From Candidatus Parabeggiatoa sp. nov. 3 (lineage in GTDB: Bacteria > Pseudomonadota > Gammaproteobacteria > Beggiatoales > Beggiatoaceae), in contig QNEL01000016.1 of NCBI GenBank assembly GCA_003645185.1, forward strand, positions 1-34,554: a stretch of 34,554 nucleotides of DNA. Direction: 5' to 3'. Each line of letters begins with the position of its first letter. Position 1 is the first letter of the stretch. This document shows, one piece after another, positions 8,973 through 17,753 of this stretch. The notes under the pieces were generated by a model. That model saw only the letters and a list, made by a program, of their open reading frames with translations, did not search any database and had not been told where the DNA came from. A program made the position numbers and the translations under genes.

Positions 8973-9709
8973 AATTGGATTTAAGCGGCGAAATAGCCTT
9001 AGTCACGGGTGCCAGTCGAGGGATTGGTCAAGGCATTGCGCTCGCTTTAGGACAAGCAGGTGCTGTTATTACAGGTACAGCCACAACGCCCGAAGGGGCA
9101 GAACGTATTACGCAGTCATTGAACGAACAAGGTATTATAGGAGAAGGGAAAGTACTTGATGTCACTAACCCCGATTCTATCAATGCCTTGATAACGAGTT
9201 TAAAAGACATGCCGAGTATTTTGGTTAATAATGCCGCTATTACCCGTGACGCGCTGCTGATGCGGATGAAAGATGAACAGTGGAATCAAGTCATCGAAGC
9301 GAATTTAACCGCAATTTTTCGTCTATCCAAAGCCTGTCTGCGTACAATGATGAAAGCCAAACAGGGTCGTATTATAACCCTCACCAGCGTAGTTGGCTTG
9401 ACAGGTAATGCTGGACAAGCAAACTATGCTGCAACAAAGGCAGGTGTCATAGCCTTTAGCAAATCACTCGCTAAAGAAGTGGGTAGCCGTGGCATTACTG
9501 TCAATACAGTAGCACCAGGCTTTATTGATACCGATATGACGCGAAGCTTTACAGAAGAACAACGTCATGCGTTAACGCAACAAATTCCGCTCAACAGAGC
9601 GGGGGTTGCCAATGATGTAGCAAACGCTGTCGTCTTTTTAGCATCAAAGGCAGCCGCTTATATTACGGGCGAAACATTACATGTCAATGGTGGCATGTAT
9701 ATGCCGTAA
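8969..9709 (+). CDS. fabG: 3-oxoacyl-ACP reductase
   Basis: NADPH-dependent short-chain dehydrogenase/reductase that carries out the first reduction of the elongation cycle. 246 residues. The Rossmann motif TGASRGIG is at about 13-20, NNAA at 87-90, and the catalytic tetrad is N112, S140, Y153, K157 (YAATK). The C-terminus ITGETLHVNGGMYM is the FabG signature. It overlaps fabD by four bases. Its stop codon is embedded in a GTAATCA heptamer repeat. Confidence 0.97.
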   Translation: MKLDLSGEIALVTGASRGIGQGIALALGQAGAVITGTATTPEGAERITQSLNEQGIIGEGKVLDVTNPDSINALITSLKDMPSILVNNAAITRDALLMRMKDEQWNQVIEANLTAIFRLSKACLRTMMKAKQGRIITLTSVVGLTGNAGQANYAATKAGVIAFSKSLAKEVGSRGITVNTVAPGFIDTDMTRSFTEEQRHALTQQIPLNRAGVANDVANAVVFLASKAAAYITGETLHVNGGMYMP

Positions 9710-9740
9710 TCAGTAATCAGAGAACAGTAATCAGTCAACA
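9706..9740. repeat. GTAATCA heptamer repeat spanning the fabG stop
   Basis: 7-bp units GTAATCA at 9706-9712, 9713-9719 and 9727-9733, with one diverged unit between (9720-9726). The first unit contains the fabG TAA stop. The reverse complement is TGATTAC, close to the TAACTGA family seen at rpmF. Confidence 0.7.
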
Positions 9741-9916
9741 AACCCGTTTTTTTTGAACAAAGATTGATAATAGACTCGGAGAAACGATAAATTGAATTGA
9801 TTGTAATTGATTGAATGGTGTTTAAAAAATCGTTAAGTTGATGATTTCAATCATAACTGTTCACTGAACACGGTTCGCTGAACATTGAAGACGGGATTAA
9901 CTAAAAACTGATAACT

Positions 9917-9945
9917 TGATCACTGATCACTGATACACTGATCAC
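9917..9945. repeat. TGATCAC heptamer repeat upstream of acpP
   Basis: TGATCAC at 9917-9923, 9924-9930 and 9939-9945, with an 8-base variant at 9931-9938; an ACTGATA copy lies just before (9907-9913). Unlike at rpmF, a normal AGAGAGG ribosome site (9950-9956) separates the array from the ATG. Confidence 0.7.
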
Positions 9946-9967
9946 TGTAAAGAGAGGCAAATCTGTT

Positions 9968-10210
9968 ATGAGTAGTACTGTTGAAGAACGTGTCAAGAAA
10001 ATCGTAGTTGAACAACTTGGTGTCAAAGACGAGGAAGTCAGTAATGAATCCTCTTTTGTCGATGATCTAGGTGCAGATTCTCTTGATACTGTAGAATTGG
10101 TGATGGCACTTGAAGAAGAATTTGGGTGCGAAATTCCTGATGAAGAAGCAGAAAAAATACAAACAGTACAACAAGCTATTGATTATATTAAGGCAAATCC
10201 GGTAGAATAA
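9968..10210 (+). CDS. acpP: Acyl carrier protein
   Basis: An 80-residue acidic helical protein that carries growing acyl chains on 4'-phosphopantetheine. The attachment serine is S38 in the [16 protein letters not shown] motif. The N-terminus ([17 protein letters not shown]) and the C-terminal QAIDYIKAN are typical AcpP. An AGAGAGG ribosome site stands about 12 bases before the ATG. It lies between fabG and fabF as in E. coli, but with a 258-bp repeat-bearing gap upstream. Confidence 0.98.
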   Translation: MSSTVEERVKKIVVEQLGVKDEEVSNESSFVDDLGADSLDTVELVMALEEEFGCEIPDEEAEKIQTVQQAIDYIKANPVE

Positions 10211-10303
10211 TCCTACTAACATGAGATAAACGCCAAGGGCCACGTTGCTTCTTATATCTTGATATTTAAGGGTGATGTGGTCTGAAAGCTTTGGAAGACT
10301 GAG

Positions 10304-11548
10304 GTGAGTAAAAGACGTGTTGTCATTACTGGCGTAGGTGCAGTTTCGCCACTGGGCGTGACTGTTCAAAAAAATTGGGAAAATGTGTTGGCCGGGAAAA
10401 GCGGAATTGCAACAATTACCGACTTTGATGTTTCTCGTTTTGCCACCCAATTTGCAGGGAAAATCAAAGGCTTTGATGTGAAGCAATACTTGTCTCTCAA
10501 AGAAGCCAAAAAAATGGATACTTTTATCCATTATGGCATTGCAGCCAGTACACAAGCAATTGAAGATGCCGGTTTAGAAGTGACCGAGCTCAATGCCGAA
10601 CGGATAGGCGTATTGATCGGTTCCGGTATAGGTGGATTACCGGGCATTGAAAAAGGTCATTCAGCTTACATAAAAGGGGGGGCACGGAAGATTTCACCTT
10701 TCTTTGTGCCCAGTAATATTATCAATATGATTGCAGGGAACCTGTCGATTAGATACGGTTTCAAGGGGCCAAACTATGCTATTGTCACAGCCTGTTCAAC
10801 AGGAACGCATAGCATTGGAAATGCAGCCCGCATGATTGAATATGGCGATGCCGATGTCATGATTGCAGGAGGTGCTGAGATGGCCAGTTCAGAAATGGGA
10901 ATCGGGGGATTTGCAGCCGCTCGCGCCTTATCCACTCGCAATGAGTCGCCCGAAACGGCGAGCCGTCCTTGGGATAAAGAACGTGATGGTTTTGTGCTTA
11001 GCGACGGGGCAGGTGTATTAGTGCTTGAAGAGTATGAAACGGCAAAACAGCGGGGTGCCCGTATTTACGCAGAAATAGTCGGTTCTGGTATGAGTGGTGA
11101 TGCTTACCACATGACTTCACCGCGTGCTGATGGAGATGGCGCAAAACGTTGTATGTTGAATGCATTACGTAATGCACAGTTGAATCCTGAACAAGTGGAT
11201 TATATCAATGCACATGGCACCTCAACCCCCGCTGGCGATAAAGTTGAAACACTTGCCGTTATTAAAGCCTTTTCCGATCATGCCAAAAAGTTAGTCATCA
11301 GTTCGACTAAATCTATGACGGGACACTTGTTAGGGGCAGCTGGTGGTTTAGAAGCCATCTTTAGTGTACTCAGTATTCGCGATCAAGTCGCACCCCCAAC
11401 CATTAATTTATTTAATCTTGATCCAGAGTGTGAAGGTTTAGATTATGTACCCCATCAAGCGAAAGAAATGAAGATTGATGTCGTGCTATCAAATTCGTTT
11501 GGATTTGGGGGAACTAATGGGACACTGGTATTTAAACGTTTGGATTAA
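10304..11548 (+). CDS. fabF: 3-oxoacyl-ACP synthase II
   Basis: Elongating condensing enzyme of fatty-acid synthesis. 414 residues. The Cys-His-His triad is C164 (TACSTGTH), H304 (NAHGTSTP) and H341 (TGHLLGAAG), one residue offset from E. coli FabF. The C-terminal [13 protein letters not shown] motif is intact. The start is GTG at 10304; GGAAG lies upstream at 10293-10297, and the protein begins SKRRVVITG as usual. No pabC gene follows, unlike in E. coli. Confidence 0.97.
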   Translation: MSKRRVVITGVGAVSPLGVTVQKNWENVLAGKSGIATITDFDVSRFATQFAGKIKGFDVKQYLSLKEAKKMDTFIHYGIAASTQAIEDAGLEVTELNAERIGVLIGSGIGGLPGIEKGHSAYIKGGARKISPFFVPSNIINMIAGNLSIRYGFKGPNYAIVTACSTGTHSIGNAARMIEYGDADVMIAGGAEMASSEMGIGGFAAARALSTRNESPETASRPWDKERDGFVLSDGAGVLVLEEYETAKQRGARIYAEIVGSGMSGDAYHMTSPRADGDGAKRCMLNALRNAQLNPEQVDYINAHGTSTPAGDKVETLAVIKAFSDHAKKLVISSTKSMTGHLLGAAGGLEAIFSVLSIRDQVAPPTINLFNLDPECEGLDYVPHQAKEMKIDVVLSNSFGFGGTNGTLVFKRLD

Positions 11549-11590
11549 GTGGGTATACATGTGATAGAAATTAGATAGAACGCTGATATT

Positions 11591-11686
11591 TAGCGTAGCA
11601 CACCGAAGGTTCACGCTAAAGTTTTAGCGCGCTAAAACTTTATTTCACTTAAGAAGTTTCGCTTCGCGAAACTTCTTAAGTGAAAT
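11591..11686. repeat. Composite palindrome block after fabF
   Basis: Same layout as 400-491: a TAGCGTAGCACACCGAAGG lead-in, then the palindrome AAAGTTTTAGCG plus complement (11618-11641), then a 45-bp palindrome (11642-11686) with arms of 21 bases and loop TTC. It may also act as a transcription end after fabF, but no T-run is present. Confidence 0.85.
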
Positions 11687-11695
11687 CGTGAAATA

Positions 11696-11765
11696 CTGAT
11701 TGTCATGATTAACACTGATTGATTAGGTATTTAAATCTTAAAAAGATCAGCGCCATGACAATCAG
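11696..11765. mobile_element. Small inverted-repeat element (possible MITE)
   Basis: CTGATTGTCATG (11696-11707) and its exact complement CATGACAATCAG (11754-11765) bracket a 46-bp centre containing further CTGAT/GATCAG motifs. It has no coding potential. The remainder of the gap to mltG (11766-11942) is AT-rich and shows nothing else. Confidence 0.55.
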
Positions 11766-11942
11766 TATCATCCGCGTTCCATTCCATTGCAAACAAATGT
11801 TAATCTATTTTTGTTAACCACAGATTGCTATTTTCCTGATTTTTTAAAACCCTCACTTCAATGCGATTGTATATCAATTTTTTTTATGCAATCGCCTGTA
11901 GTTAGGGTTTAAAATCCTTTATTATATCTAATCCTTATAGTT

Positions 11943-13007
11943 ATGTTTAGAATTCTTTTTCTTCTCCTGTTACTGTTTGTAACAGCAATCAGCAGTGGCG
12001 GTTATTGGCTCTACAAATACCGTCTTACAGCACCATTACAGATATATAATGATTTACAGTATACCGTTAAACCCAATACCACTTTACGCAAAGTGGCTAT
12101 GGATTTGATGGAAAAAGAACTGCTTGACTATCCAACAGCCTTAGCATGGGTATCATTAGCACGTTTTCAAAAAAGAGCGCATTTAATCAAAGCCGGCGAA
12201 TATCTCATCCCACTCGGAACGACACTGCAACAACTGCTGGATATCATGATTGCAGGTAGAACCATACAGCATAGCTTAACGATACCCGAAGGCTGGAACT
12301 TTCGGCAAATGATGGTCGCAATACGCCAACATCCACAAATTGTGCAAACGCTCGGTGATATTGACAAAGCAACAATTATGGCCAAACTCGGTTGGCCAGA
12401 TCAACATCCAGAAGGGCGTTTTTATCCCGATACCTATCATTTTCCAACAGGAACAACAGACGTAGAATTTTTGCAACGCGCCTACAGGGTAATGGAAAGC
12501 GAATTAAAAGCGGCCTGGGAAAAACGGCGCGACGATTTACCCTTAGACACCTCTTATGAAGCCTTGATATTAGCTTCCATTGTAGAAAAAGAAACTGGGG
12601 TAGCTGAAGAACGTCCTCTTATTGCCGGTGTTTTTGTGCGACGTTTAAAAAAAGACATGAAATTGCAAACCGATCCGACAGTGATTTATGCGCTGGCTGA
12701 AGCCTTTGATGGGGATATTCGTAAGCGAGATTTAAAAATTGACAGTCCTTATAATACTTATCGATATAAAGGTTTACCACCCACACCGATTGCCATGCCT
12801 GGACGCGCAGCGTTGTACGCAGTAGCCGAACCTGCCGACGGTGACACTTTATTTTTTGTTGCAAAAGGTGACGGTAGCCACTATTTCTCAGCCACAAATA
12901 GAGAACATGAATGCGCGGTGATTGAATATCAACTGAAGAACAAAGCTTCTAAAAGCTATCGGAATCGCTGTAGGCGATATCCAAGCTGTGCAGCGTGCCG
13001 TCGTTAA
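11943..13007 (+). CDS. mltG: Endolytic murein transglycosylase MltG (YceG-like)
   Basis: Inner-membrane lytic transglycosylase that cleaves nascent peptidoglycan and ends glycan chains. 354 residues. One N-terminal membrane anchor (about 3-24) is followed by a LysM-like region (VKPNTTLRKVAMDLMEKELL) and the YceG catalytic domain. The domain shows GRFYPDTYHF, ILASIVEKETG (conserved glutamates at 215 and 217), LQTDPTVIY and SPYNTYRYKGLPPTPI. The last 16 or so residues are basic and unlike the family; the conserved fold ends before them. It sits after fabF as in E. coli, but pabC upstream and tmk-holB downstream are missing. Confidence 0.94.
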   Translation: MFRILFLLLLLFVTAISSGGYWLYKYRLTAPLQIYNDLQYTVKPNTTLRKVAMDLMEKELLDYPTALAWVSLARFQKRAHLIKAGEYLIPLGTTLQQLLDIMIAGRTIQHSLTIPEGWNFRQMMVAIRQHPQIVQTLGDIDKATIMAKLGWPDQHPEGRFYPDTYHFPTGTTDVEFLQRAYRVMESELKAAWEKRRDDLPLDTSYEALILASIVEKETGVAEERPLIAGVFVRRLKKDMKLQTDPTVIYALAEAFDGDIRKRDLKIDSPYNTYRYKGLPPTPIAMPGRAALYAVAEPADGDTLFFVAKGDGSHYFSATNREHECAVIEYQLKNKASKSYRNRCRRYPSCAACRR

Positions 13008-13027
13008 TAACAAAGATCAATTATCAA

Positions 13028-13069
13028 TTCCACGCTAAAGTTTTTGCGCGCAAAAACTTTAGCGTGGAA
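13028..13069. repeat. Perfect palindrome (family P) after mltG
   Basis: A 42-bp loopless palindrome with arms TTCCACGCTAAAGTTTTTGCG. It begins 20 bases after the mltG stop. The rest of 13070-13283 has no recognised feature. Confidence 0.85.
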
Positions 13070-13283
13070 ATCAATTATCGAATTATCACATCAGTTCTTA
13101 ACACATTGCTATCCTTTATATATCGTTATGTATCAGGCCAATCGAATTATCGAACAAACTCTATCCACATTTTAATGAATTGTTTAATTCCTCTCCTTCC
13201 TTCTGTCACGACTGAACGCCTTTATCAAATCTACAGAGATTGATTAAATTAAATCAAAACTATTATTGTTTAATACTCAATTC

Positions 13284-13874
13284 ATGACACACCGAATCGG
13301 GCTCTGTGGCAGCCACCGCACTGGAAAAACAACCTTAGCAGAAGCGATTTCTAGACAAACAGGCATACCGCTCATAAAAACCAGTACCAGTGCTGTATTT
13401 GAACAACACGGTTTACACCCCGCTCAAGCTTTGGATTTTAAAACACGTCTTTGGATTCAGCACTGTGTCATAGAAGCCGCAGTGCCCATATGGCAACAAG
13501 CTGAAAAAGGCATATTCATCACTGACAGAACACCCATAGATTTTATGGCCTACACATTGGCTGATATTCAAGGCGCGACTGAAGTGGATAGCGGCGAATT
13601 AGAAACCTATTTAGCACGCTGTTTTGAGGTAACGAATCAATTTTTCACAAAGCTTGTTATCCTTCAACCTGCTATTAAGCTCGTTTATGAACCCGGAAAA
13701 GCCGCATTAAATAAAGCCTATATGGAACATCTCAATATGCTCATTTTCGGCATAAGTCACGATGAGCGGCTAAAATGTTCAACACTTGTCATCAAACGTC
13801 ATATCACCCATCTTGATCAACGAATTGAAACCGTTCTCAACGGCCTCGAAAGATATAGATGTTCAAAAAAATAA
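13284..13874 (+). CDS. P-loop NTPase, kinase-like (AAA_28/NadR type)
   Basis: A 196-residue P-loop protein. The Walker A motif GSHRTGKTT is at residues 9-17, near the N-terminus as in small-molecule kinases. A DRTPIDFMAY motif (81-90) resembles the second conserved region of NadR-type nucleoside kinases and deoxynucleoside/thymidylate-like kinases. It lies where tmk lies in E. coli, but it lacks the DRY/F and lid motifs of thymidylate kinase, so I do not call it tmk. The substrate is unknown; phosphorylation of a nucleoside or metabolite is an inference. I chose the ATG at 13284 over an upstream TTG (13266) because it places the P-loop at the usual distance; neither start has a clear ribosome site. 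Confidence 0.75.
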   Translation: MTHRIGLCGSHRTGKTTLAEAISRQTGIPLIKTSTSAVFEQHGLHPAQALDFKTRLWIQHCVIEAAVPIWQQAEKGIFITDRTPIDFMAYTLADIQGATEVDSGELETYLARCFEVTNQFFTKLVILQPAIKLVYEPGKAALNKAYMEHLNMLIFGISHDERLKCSTLVIKRHITHLDQRIETVLNGLERYRCSKK

Positions 13875-13912
13875 TTAATTTTAGGGCGAACATGTAGTAG
13901 GGGCGAACCTAC

Positions 13913-13997
13913 GTGTTCGCCCTTTTGAAGTGTTCGCCCTTTTGAAGTGTTCGCCCTTTTGAAGTGTTCGCCCTTTTGAAGTGTTCGCCCTTTTGAA
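13913..13997. repeat. Five perfect 17-bp tandem repeats
   Basis: GTGTTCGCCCTTTTGAA repeated five times without mismatch (13913-13929, 13930-13946, 13947-13963, 13964-13980, 13981-13997). An inverted GGGCGAAC/GTTCGCCC flank lies at 13884-13907. It occupies most of the kinase-AAA+ gap. Confidence 0.95.
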
Positions 13998-14082
13998 AAT
14001 TCACAAAGAACCGTTTCATATTTACCACACAATGTTAGGGAGACTTTGATTTCAAGCCCCTAACACCTGTTTCCTACAATTC

Positions 14083-17000
14083 ATGGCTAACCTTTTTTCC
14101 CTCCCAATTTGGACAACCCGCTTAAGCTTTTCTCAAGAAATTAGCCTCGTTTCTCCCCTACTGATTCCAGAAACCCTCTCTGTCAATAGTTCTGCTGCCA
14201 ACCTAACAAAAACCCTCATTCAGCGTTTGGAAAAAAGCAAAATTGAGCAGGGAGAATATCTGGAAATGCTCTTACAGGCACCGGCCCTCTCATTAGAGAA
14301 TGCACAATTAATTGTCTCTCTTAAAGCATCCCGAAAACATTTTCTATATCCCGACTTAACATTAACCTTTGATTATTTTTATACCCAACTGCCCAATCAA
14401 AAATACTTAGGTTTTATCCCAATACTCGGTATCGAAGGCTACGCTGAAACGCTAGAAGAACTCATCACCGTTTTACAACGCAACATCGAACTAGAATTTT
14501 CCCGTAAAAAACGTCTAAGCGATGTGCGGCGTTTAATCGCTACCCAATGGTATGAAAACATAGACGTTCAAAAACAGCTTATAGAAACACATTTTCATAG
14601 CTTATCAGAACTGGCTAATCTACAGAAACGAAAAGATCAGCAATGGTTGCCAAAAATAGCACAAGCCTTAACGCGCAAACAACAACACTGTTTTGGACGT
14701 AAAACAGAACTTGAACAACTGCAACGCGCCTTAACCGGCAAATATAACCGCAGTCTTCTATTAGTTGGACGTGCCGGCGTAGGTAAAAGCGCACTGCTAG
14801 AAGAAGTCTACCGTATGAGTGCAAAACAGCTCGGTTCAGTCAAGTTTTGGGAAACGACAGCAGCACGTCTGTTGCAAAAACTCACCGTAGAAAGCGGTTG
14901 GGAAGAATCATTCGGGCAACTTTTGGAAGAACTCAGTCAACGTGGCGACATCCTTTACGTGCGTAACCTAGCCCAACTCTTTGAAGTCGGAGCCTACGTC
15001 GGCAATCCCATCAGCATGGCAGAATTTATGCGCGAATCTTTAGCATTAGGCAGTGTACGTCTGATCACCGAATGCACAGACGAAGAACTGGCTACCATTG
15101 AAGCACGCGCACCAGGCTATACCAGCCTCTTTCAAATACAGCGCGTCGAATCGCCACCGCTGACACAACAAGCCGATATCGTCAACCGCCGACTGCGTGT
15201 CTCTCATCCAAAACAAAAGCTATCCATTGACGCGATTGAAGAAACTTTGCGATTACAACACCGTTATGCCCTCTATTCAGGCTTTCCCGGCAAAACAGTA
15301 CATTTCTTAGAATCCATTTTAAATCAAGAAGATAAACAAGAATCCACATTAGATCGTGATGCCGTCGTTCAGCTATTTTGTGAAGAATCCGGGATGCCCC
15401 GCTTTCTAGTCGATAGCCGTACCCCCTTAAAACTCGAACAAACCCGGCAAATTTTTCAATCGCGCCTATTTGGACAAAATACTGCCATCGACATCATCGT
15501 AAACCTACTCGCCTCAGTCAAAACCCGTCTCACCCGGCCAGGCAAACCCATCGCCTCCCTACTCTTTGTAGGCCCCACCGGAGTCGGAAAAACAGAATTA
15601 GCCAAAGCCCTAGCCGAATTTATGTTTGGTGACAGCGACAGACTGATTCGCTTTGATATGAGTGAATTTTCTGATGAAATCGCCGTATTACGTTTAACAG
15701 GAGATGCCTCAGGTGGACAAGGTTTATTAACCAATAAAGTCAGACAGCAACCCTTCTCAGTCATCTTATTTGATGAATTAGAAAAAGCGCATTTTTCGTT
15801 TTACGACTTACTCTTACAAGTCATGGGTGAAGGCCGCTTAACCGATGCCAAAGGACAAGTTGCCGACTTTTGCAGCAGCGTCATTATTATGACTTCCAAT
15901 CTGGGTGCCGGTGTCAGCCGCCAACGTAGCCCCGGTTTTTTTGAAACCAATAGCAGTACTCAAGCACTGAATAAACACTATCTACATGCGGTTCAACAAT
16001 TCTTCCGTCCCGAATTATTTAATCGCCTAGATCAAGTCATACCCTTTAACGCCCTAGATTTAAGCGTCTTACGCCCCATAGTACGCCGAGAAATTGAAAA
16101 AATCATAGCACGCGATGGCTTACGAACACGCAATGTCACCCTAAAAATTAACGATCCCGTTTACGACTATCTCGCAGAACTCAGCGGCGACAGTCACTAT
16201 GGCGCTCGCCAATTGCAACGGATCTTACACCAAGAACTCGTAATCAAGCTCGCAAGCATTTTAAACCGTTATTCATTTTCAACCTCAATCAAACTAACCG
16301 TCAGCACAGGCAAAACCGGACTTGAATTTAAAACCACGATATACACCCAAAAAGATCGTAAAGATCAAAGCATAACAGACAGCAAATGGACTTTACGGGA
16401 ACTCACCCTAGCCGCCAACCAAGCACGTCGTTTAGCACAACAAATTGACGAAGGCCCCGTAATGAGTGAACTTTGGAGTAAATGGGATTTATTAGAACGC
16501 AACCGCCGTCGCCAAGGCCAAAAATTTTGGCAAGACCCTCTTACAGCACATGAATACGGCGTATTGCATCACTTACTAGAAAAAGCCAAGACACTATTGC
16601 AAGAAATCGAAACCATTGAAATTGATACCTCCCTAGCCTTCATTGGCATCAATACACCACTAAGCCAGCTCACCACAACCCTTTTGAATTGGCAAAAAGC
16701 GCATGAAGCTTGGCAAATAGCACTATTAGATCGTGTACAGCCTAAAACCGGACACTGTCTCTTAAATATCTACGGTGCCGCCGAACATTTACCCACTCTA
16801 TTCAGTCTATTCAAGAAATTAGTTGACCATTACGATTGGAACATCACAAAACGCAGCGTGTGGATACGGGAACCGGATAAAAACAACCTAAACTATCTCT
16901 ATGCCGATCAGATGACTTCGCTCACAGTCCCAGGAGATAACCCAGTTGAGTATCAATCAGACTTCACGGAACAAGAAACCATGCTCTATTCCTTCGAAGA

Positions 17001-17544
17001 AGTAGAACAAGGGGGCAAACGCGAAAAAGGAGATAAATTCGTTGAAGAAGACTTCGGAGAAGAGGAACAAGGGGGCAAACGCGAAAAAGGAGATAAAATT
17101 TTCGGAGAAGAGGCTCAAAAAAAAGGGGTCAAACGCGAAAAAGGAGATAAATTAGTGGGCTATGAAATTCAAATTTTAGGCCCAGGAGCCGCGCTTTACT
17201 TTGCCAAAGAAGGCGGTATACATATCTGGAAAGATAAGGATGAACAAGAATACCTTTATGCCGTGATAATAGCGCAATGTGTGATGCTCAATCAATTCAA
17301 AACCCCCCCCGGCATTTATCGAAAAAAATTCTTAGAAAACCGGGAAAAAAGACGAAAATACTGGAAAAATGGTTTTTTCGACTTTCGCGAATCAACAACC
17401 TACAAAGTATCAAACTGGCATAATGTCTTAAAACAGCAACTTGATGACGCTTTTAAAAGCGTATTACGAGAAAGGCTTTGTGCCGACGTAACCGAAATTG
17501 AGCGATCAGTAGAAGAAGATTTTGATGCAGACATACCCTTTTAA
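14083..17544 (+). CDS. ClpB-like double AAA+ ATPase fused to a release-factor PCRF-like domain
   Basis: 1153 residues. The N-terminal ~200 residues are unlike the usual Clp_N repeats. A first AAA+ module has Walker A GRAGVGKS (229-236), but its Walker B region reads ILYVRNL (290-296), without the acidic pair. The second module is complete: GPTGVGKT (497-504), ILFDELEKAH (561-570), TSNLG (604-608), arginine-finger region FRPELFNRLD (641-650) and sensor-2 YGARQLQR (706-713), in a ClpB D2-small-like domain. A PGFF sequence (617-620) stands where ClpP-partner unfoldases have their IGF/VGF loop. Residues ~770-1065 resemble the PCRF region of release factor 2: FWQDPLTA (815-822), CLLNIYGAA (892-900), ILGPGAALYFAKEGGIHIW (1031-1049). 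No GGQ domain follows. A repeat-rich insert (about 930-1024) splits that region. The architecture suggests an unfoldase targeted to ribosomes or translation; that is inference. Confidence 0.85.
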   Translation: MANLFSLPIWTTRLSFSQEISLVSPLLIPETLSVNSSAANLTKTLIQRLEKSKIEQGEYLEMLLQAPALSLENAQLIVSLKASRKHFLYPDLTLTFDYFYTQLPNQKYLGFIPILGIEGYAETLEELITVLQRNIELEFSRKKRLSDVRRLIATQWYENIDVQKQLIETHFHSLSELANLQKRKDQQWLPKIAQALTRKQQHCFGRKTELEQLQRALTGKYNRSLLLVGRAGVGKSALLEEVYRMSAKQLGSVKFWETTAARLLQKLTVESGWEESFGQLLEELSQRGDILYVRNLAQLFEVGAYVGNPISMAEFMRESLALGSVRLITECTDEELATIEARAPGYTSLFQIQRVESPPLTQQADIVNRRLRVSHPKQKLSIDAIEETLRLQHRYALYSGFPGKTVHFLESILNQEDKQESTLDRDAVVQLFCEESGMPRFLVDSRTPLKLEQTRQIFQSRLFGQNTAIDIIVNLLASVKTRLTRPGKPIASLLFVGPTGVGKTELAKALAEFMFGDSDRLIRFDMSEFSDEIAVLRLTGDASGGQGLLTNKVRQQPFSVILFDELEKAHFSFYDLLLQVMGEGRLTDAKGQVADFCSSVIIMTSNLGAGVSRQRSPGFFETNSSTQALNKHYLHAVQQFFRPELFNRLDQVIPFNALDLSVLRPIVRREIEKIIARDGLRTRNVTLKINDPVYDYLAELSGDSHYGARQLQRILHQELVIKLASILNRYSFSTSIKLTVSTGKTGLEFKTTIYTQKDRKDQSITDSKWTLRELTLAANQARRLAQQIDEGPVMSELWSKWDLLERNRRRQGQKFWQDPLTAHEYGVLHHLLEKAKTLLQEIETIEIDTSLAFIGINTPLSQLTTTLLNWQKAHEAWQIALLDRVQPKTGHCLLNIYGAAEHLPTLFSLFKKLVDHYDWNITKRSVWIREPDKNNLNYLYADQMTSLTVPGDNPVEYQSDFTEQETMLYSFEEVEQGGKREKGDKFVEEDFGEEEQGGKREKGDKIFGEEAQKKGVKREKGDKLVGYEIQILGPGAALYFAKEGGIHIWKDKDEQEYLYAVIIAQCVMLNQFKTPPGIYRKKFLENREKRRKYWKNGFFDFRESTTYKVSNWHNVLKQQLDDAFKSVLRERLCADVTEIERSVEEDFDADIPF
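17005..17151 (+). repeat. In-frame repeat inside the AAA+/PCRF gene
   Basis: Identical 33-bp units at 17005-17037 and 17065-17097 (60 bp apart), with a diverged third copy at about 17116-17151, each encoding GGKREKGDK or GVKREKGDK. The period is a multiple of three, so the frame stays open. The insert falls between two conserved strands of the PCRF-like region. Confidence 0.9.
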
Positions 17545-17649
17545 TTAAAGGAAAACCTGACCGGTTGATCTCGCACAGTTTCAAAAGGGCGAAACCTCCA
17601 ACAAACCCATTCTGAAAATTCTGATTCAGACTAATAGTTAATTTATAAT

Positions 17650-17727
17650 GCCACGGAAAAACACAGCACGGAATGAATTTTTCCGTGTTTTTCCGTGTTT
17701 TTCCGTGGCAAAATCTACCCAATTTTA
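17650..17727. repeat. CCACGGAAAAACAC hairpin and 53-bp dispersed repeat
   Basis: GCCACGGAAAAACAC (17650-17664) pairs with its complement at 17695-17709. The 53 bp at 17675-17727 recur identically at 19698-19750. In both places the repeat lies at the 3' end of a minus-strand toxin/antitoxin-like gene set. Confidence 0.9.
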
Positions 17728-17753
17728 AATTAGAACCGAATAATCTGGTTTAT

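Noticed and set aside
12995-13243. 82-residue open frame after mltG
   Set aside because: It runs through the family-P palindrome, overlaps the mltG end and has no ribosome site or recognisable motif.
13284-13874. Calling the P-loop gene thymidylate kinase (tmk) from its position
   Set aside because: The DRTPID motif and absence of the Tmk DR(Y/F)-S and lid signatures argue against it; position alone is not enough.
13817-14032. 71-residue minus-strand frame before the AAA+ gene
   Set aside because: It is the translation of the 17-bp tandem repeats and overlaps the kinase 3' end.
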